DNA of 64,000 nt, from NCBI GenBank assembly GCA_030272155.1, contig CP126203.1, positions 1,860,001 through 1,924,000 on the forward strand, given 5' to 3'. This document shows positions 59,742 through 64,000 of this stretch, piece after piece. The translations under genes were made by a program, and so were the position numbers. This DNA comes from Tetradesmus obliquus (lineage: Eukaryota > Chlorophyta > Chlorophyceae > Sphaeropleales > Scenedesmaceae). The notes under the pieces were generated by a model. That model saw nothing but the letters and a program-made list of their open reading frames with translations. It was not told the origin of the DNA and did not search any database. Numbering within the stretch: position 1 is the first letter of the stretch; every line of letters begins with the position of its first letter.

Positions 59742-60299
59742 GCTGCGCTGGCGCTACTGTGGGTGTTGCTGCACAGACCGCTGCGCCGGGATCACAGCTA
59801 CTGCATTGACTAAGTAGCTGAGTTCAACGGTTTACTCCGACTGAAAAGTTTTCGTTATTAATGAGACTTCTTTGCTGCTTGTGAGATACTAAACAGAAAT
59901 CAGCAGCAGCAGTAGTGATAGCAGCAGCGGTGACAGCAGCAGCAACAACGCCTGTGACGAACTGTTTGATGCTGCTTTGCTGCAAGCAGCAAGAAACAAA
60001 ACGGAAAGTATATCTGGCGACTGACTACAGTTACCTCAACGTTGAGAAGTGAAATGAACGGGGTGTGTCGTGTCAGCTGGGCTGTGGGGTTCTTTGACGA
60101 GAGTGCCAACAAGAGGCCCTACGGCACAATCGTCACCACAGCAAAATTTTACACGAAACCTGCTCTTCCTGCATGATATAAGCTTCTGGTGCTACGAAGG
60201 ACAATCGACACAGTTTGAATCGTTTGGCGCCAGCACGCTCGCATCCAAGCACAACACGATTGATCCTCGTGCGCAAAACCTTTCTGACACGCTTGAACT
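59742..60299. promoter_or_regulatory. bidirectional promoter region between the OB-fold gene and RFC4
   Basis: These 558 bp separate two divergent ATGs. No TATA box is obvious. A CAG-rich stretch lies at 59900-59945. A shared promoter is inferred from geometry only. Confidence 0.5.
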
Positions 60300-63200
60300 A
60301 TGACTACAGGCCAGCCGTGGGTGGAAAAGTACCGGCCTCGTAATGTGAATGAGGTAGCTCACCAGGATGAGGTAGTGCAGACACTCAAACGATCCTTAGA
60401 GACAGCAAACCTGCCACATCTGCTGTTCTATGGACCTCCTGGAACTGGAAAGACCTCCACAGCACTGGCTATTGCCAGGCAGCTGTATGGGCCTGAGCTC
60501 ATGAAGGTGCGCAGCAGCAGCAGCGAGCCTGCTGTGCTGCTGCTTGATGTGGCTCCTTGCGAGGCTGCTTGCATAACAGCTTCATGACTTGTGTCAACCA
60601 CGCTTCATGTGATCAAGCAGCAGTTGGACTGCAGAGATAACTGTAGTAGCGGACATCAGCAGCGGTTGCAGCAGTTGACAGCAAGCACACAAGTCCAGCA
60701 GCAGCTGCAGCATCGCATGCATTCAAACAGCAGCAGCAACTTCAGTATCGCCCCGCTGTAGTGGTAGCAGCAGCAGCAGCAGCTGCTGTGGCAGCTCAGG
60801 CAACTGCACAAGCTGGTTGCTTGCAGATTGACCTGTCTTGCAGTAGGCCTACTGGTGCATCAAGTTCTTGCGTGCTGCTCCTGTTACAGATTATGCATTC
60901 TGCTCCTGCTACAGGTTGTGCAAATGCTCCTGTCACAAACTGATTTGCTGCTGACTTGATGCTTGAATCACACAGCAAGTGCAGCTTTCACTGCTACTCA
61001 TGCTCTCTTCAGAAGCAGAGCCGCTTGATGGACCTAAACACCACCCAAGTCGCCTGCACCCTCACTTGCCTGCACCCTCACTTGCCTGCAACCTCACTTA
61101 CCTGCACCCTCACTTGCCTGCACCCTCACTTGCCTGCACCCTCACATGCCTGCACCCTCACTTACCTGCACCCTCACTTGCCTGCACCCTCACTTGCCTG
61201 CACCCTCACTTACCTGCACCCTCACTTGCCTGCACCCTCACTTGCCTGCACCCTCACTTGCCTGCACCCTCACTTACCTGCACCCTCACTTGCCTGCACC
61301 CTCACTTGCCTGCACCCTCACTTACCTGCACCCTCACTTGCCTGCACCTTCACTTGCCTGCACCCTCACTTGCCTGCACCCTCACTTACCTGCACCCTCA
61401 CTTGCCTGCACCCTCACTTACCTGCACCCTCACTTGCCTGCACCCTCACTTGCCTGCACCCTCACTTACCTGCACCCTCACTTGCCTGCACCCTCACTTG
61501 CCTGCACCCTCACTTGCCTGCACCCTCACTTACCTGCACCCTCACTTGCCTGCACCCTCACTTGCCTGCACCCTCACTTACCTGCACCCTCACTTGCCTG
61601 CACCCTCACTTACCTGCACCCTCACTTGCCTGCACCCTCATTCACCCTGTACTATAACCCTGCGCACAAATCACCCAACAGACCCGCGTGATGGAGCTCA
61701 ACGCCAGCTGCTGGCACCCCTCCACTCACCACACCCCCTGCCTGCACCCTCACCCATAACCTTATTCACTGCTCATCATGCAGACGCGCGTGATGGAGCT
61801 CAATGCAAGTGATGAGCGGGGCATCAGCGTGGTGCGCAACAAGGTCAAGGCCTTCGCAAGTGGCGCAGTGGGCCAGCCCGTGCCCGGCTACCCCTGCCCC
61901 CCTTACAAGCTGCTCATCCTTGATGAGGCAGACTCCATGACGCAGGACGCGCAGGTGACAGCTGCTGGCATAGCAAACAGCAGAGAAGGGGGTGCCTGGA
62001 CTGACAAATTAACGTACTGCGTTAATAACAGCAGCAACCAGTAGCGGCTTGCAGGAATTGGTGTCTAAACTGTAAATCAATGTACTGCATCAAACAATAG
62101 CTGCAGCCGCGACAGCACTATTTTCCAACCACGCGCATGTGTCCATCCGCATGTGCAACTGGTTATTTGACGCGGGTTGTGTCTCGCCGCTCGCGTGCAG
62201 AACGCGCTGCGCCGCACCATGGAGGCCTACTCCAAGGTGACGCGCTTCTGCTTCATCTGCAACTACGTGAGCCGCATCATCGAGCCGCTGGCCTCGCGCT
62301 GCGCCAAGTTCAGGTTCAGGCCGCTGCACCGCGAGGTCATGAGCGACCGGCTGCACTTCATCTGTGCAAAGGAGGGCGTGGTGCTGCAGGAAGCGGCGCT
62401 GGGCCTGCTGGCGCAGGTGGCTGGGGGTGACCTGCGCAAGGCTGTGACCACGCTGCAGAGCGCGGTGCGGCTGGGCGGGGTGCAGGTGGACAGGTGCGTG
62501 TGCGTTTGGTGTATTTCAGTGGGGGTGGAGGGTGCAGGACAGCAGTGACTGCGTGCACGTGCCCGGCAGGTGTTAAAGACGGCTTTGATCGTGTGGGGGG
62601 TTTGACTGTGTGGCACGTCTGTGTGCCAGCACAACATTGCAGCAGGCAGCGCACACTTCTCGCAAAGTTTGCTTCGGAGCTGGCATGGCAGCAGCTGACG
62701 GGTTGTGCTGTGCTGCTTGTACAGTGGGCATGTTTTCTGTGCAGCCATGGCAGCACAGTGTACAAGTTGCACATGCAGGGCTGGACTCCTGAGCACACCT
62801 GCGCATACGGCGTTGATGCTCTGTTACATGCCCGCACGTTGCAGCAGGCGCTTGTAACTTTGTCATGTTAGTACGCTTCAGCTGCGTCGGCTTCTTGTCG
62901 GTGCGTGCTGTGGTGCTCATGCATCCGCTGATTCCTGCTGCTGCTGCTGCTGCTGCTGCTGCAGGCAGTCCATCCTGGATGTGTCTGGCCAGGTGCCGCC
63001 GGAGGTCATCCAGCAGCTGCTGGAGGCGTGCCAGTCCAGCAGCTACGCGCGCGTGCAGCAGCAGGCAAGCACAGAGCAGCTGAGCGGGGCCGAAGCTGGT
63101 TGCAATTGTTACATAGTCGCTTGTGCGCACAGGTTGAGTTGTCTGCAGCGTGTTCTGTAGCTGCTGCTTTATCTGTGAAATTGACTGTCAGTGTGTCATG

Positions 63201-63643
63201 TTGGTAGAGTTGGTGGTGAGACCTATGGGCCACATGCAGAGGAGGAGGCAGTGTAGAAGCGGCAAAACCAGGGGTGCTATGCGACCGTTCCGTATTCTTG
63301 GCATCCAGCATGTACAGCATGTTGTTTGGCCATGTTGCCAAACTGTGTTTGCTCACACATCTGTGACCGCCCCGCTGCTGCCATGCCTGCTACCTTTTCC
63401 TAGGTCACGGACATCATAGCAGAGGGCTACCCAGCACAGCAAGTGTTGCTGCAGCTGCAGGCAGCAGTGGTGCCGGGTGCTCCTGGCGTGGCCCCCAGCA
63501 GTGTGCCCATGAGCGACAAGCAGCGTGCGGGCGTGTGTGAGCTGCTGGCTGAGTCAGACAAGGAGCTGATTGACGGCGCTGACGAGTTCCTGCAGCTGCT
63601 CAATATAGCCGGCAGCGTGCAGCAGCTGCTGGTCAGCAGCTGA
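60300..63643 (+). CDS. RFC4: replication factor C subunit 4 (clamp loader small subunit)
   Basis: Exons 60300-60506, 61784-61954, 62201-62493, 62965-63064, 63404-63643; 1011 nt, 336 aa, close to plant and animal RFC4 (about 340-360). With the other RFC subunits it uses ATP to load the PCNA sliding clamp at primer-template junctions in the nucleus. Motifs: PWVEKYRP start; Walker [27 protein letters not shown]; Walker [11 protein letters not shown]; sensor/arginine-finger region [20 protein letters not shown] with the SRC box; [11 protein letters not shown]; and the collar domain end [23 protein letters not shown]. Exon 4 ends CAGCAGCAG with a GC donor (63065), so intron 4 is GC-AG. Using any nearby GT would delete residues that align with other RFC4 proteins. 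Intron 1 is filled by a large minisatellite. A TGTAA motif lies at about 63798, 155 bp after the stop. Confidence 0.93.
61046..61645 (+). repeat. 16-bp minisatellite in RFC4 intron 1, about 37 copies
   Basis: The unit is CACTTGCCTGCACCCT, with a frequent variant CACTTACCTGCACCCT. Because 16 is not a multiple of 3 and the unit has no stop in any frame, all three plus-strand frames stay open here, giving false Pro/His/Leu/Thr-rich ORFs. On the minus strand each unit reads GCAG|GTAAGTG or GCAG|GCAAGTG. At the right end (about 61680-61706) there is a partial copy of the exon 2 start with its CAG acceptor. Confidence 0.92.
63065..63403 (+). other. GC-AG intron of RFC4
   Basis: The donor reads CAG|GCAAGC, close to the GC-donor consensus AG|GCAAGT. 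The acceptor is TTTTCCTAG. Joining gives [14 protein letters not shown], the same length as the equivalent segment in animal RFC4. Confidence 0.75.
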
Positions 63644-64000
63644 TGCAGCCACAACTGTTCGCCGCAAACTGTCAATGTGGTGACCTTGATAGGTTTGATA
63701 TTGGCCTTGGTGTTGTGTTGCGAGCTGCTGCCGCTGCTGTGCAATTATACATCTGTATGCCATTTGTAGTTCAACATGCAGGCTGTCAGATTGCTGCTGT
63801 AACAAGTTGAGCGATATGCCTTACCAAAAGCACAATTGCATGCAGCATCTGTTGTTTGCACAGCGTCCGGCGCGCCGACTTGTGCTTTATGGCAAGGTGT
63901 TGGGTGTGCATTGTGAAAGTTCAAATACTGGTATAAAAAGTCGTAAAATGTTGATTTATCAATTTGAGAGCCTTACGAATGTCCTGGATGCAGGATGCGG
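63644..64000. other. RFC4 3' flank
   Basis: A TGTAA polyadenylation motif is at 63798-63802. Beyond it I see no coding sequence. The last 100 bp are AT-rich. Confidence 0.5.

Noticed and set aside
60956-61812. Three long overlapping Pro/His/Leu/Thr-rich ORFs
   Set aside because: They are products of a 16-bp minisatellite with no stop in any frame, inside RFC4 intron 1.
1-64000. Exon copies as simple assembly errors
   Set aside because: The copies differ from each other by many substitutions and small indels and follow a consistent positional rule, which collapsed or repeated contigs would not produce. Long reads are still needed for exact copy number.

Overview
This is nuclear DNA from a green alga, most likely a chlorophycean (Sphaeropleales or Chlamydomonadales; I cannot fix the genus). 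The evidence is many GT-AG introns with TGCAG acceptors, very frequent CTG/CAG repeats, Ala/Gln/Ser homopolymers in proteins, a (TGTAA)n-tailed LINE end, TGTAA-type polyadenylation motifs, and algal-style class III nucleotide cyclase and ephrin-receptor-like cysteine-rich proteins. All gene models below were spliced by hand. In every model the exon phases close and the total length divides by three.

Layout, left to right: (1) the 3' part of a two-domain class III nucleotide cyclase-like gene (+, <1-6052); (2) a 21-exon Hsp100/ClpB-like AAA+ disaggregase with an N-terminal membrane segment and a long disordered tail (+, 8827-22595); (3) a broken tyrosine recombinase (-, 23629-24396); (4) a secreted cysteine-rich ephrin-receptor-like/PAN protein (+, 25209-31735) with a LINE 3' end in one intron; (5) a D-isomer-specific 2-hydroxyacid dehydrogenase (-, 34732-40098); (6) an unrecognised coiled-coil protein (-, 42151-46103); (7) two tandem KH-domain paralogues with identical intron positions (-, 47374-51221 and 51966-55638) plus a remnant of a third terminal exon (46715-46975); (8) a TDRD3/RMI1-type OB-fold protein with an RGG tail (-, 56229-59741), head-to-head with (9) replication factor C subunit RFC4 (+, 60300-63643).

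The most striking feature is not a gene. Almost every gene carries partial, diverged copies of its own exons ('exon echoes'). Copies of the 5' part of an exon, with its acceptor, lie upstream of the intact exon. Copies of the 3' part, with its donor, lie downstream. Terminal exons have copies that include the stop codon in the 3' flank. I count more than forty. They fit repeated short tandem duplications with one breakpoint in an exon and one in the flanking intron, and they fill introns with decoy splice sites. CTG runs sit next to many acceptors, and a 37-copy minisatellite in the RFC4 gene is, on its antisense strand, an array of consensus 5' splice sites.

The genes are functionally mixed (cyclic-nucleotide signalling, protein disaggregation, secreted matrix-type protein, redox enzyme, RNA binding, replication), as expected for a eukaryotic chromosome rather than an operon or a transferred island.
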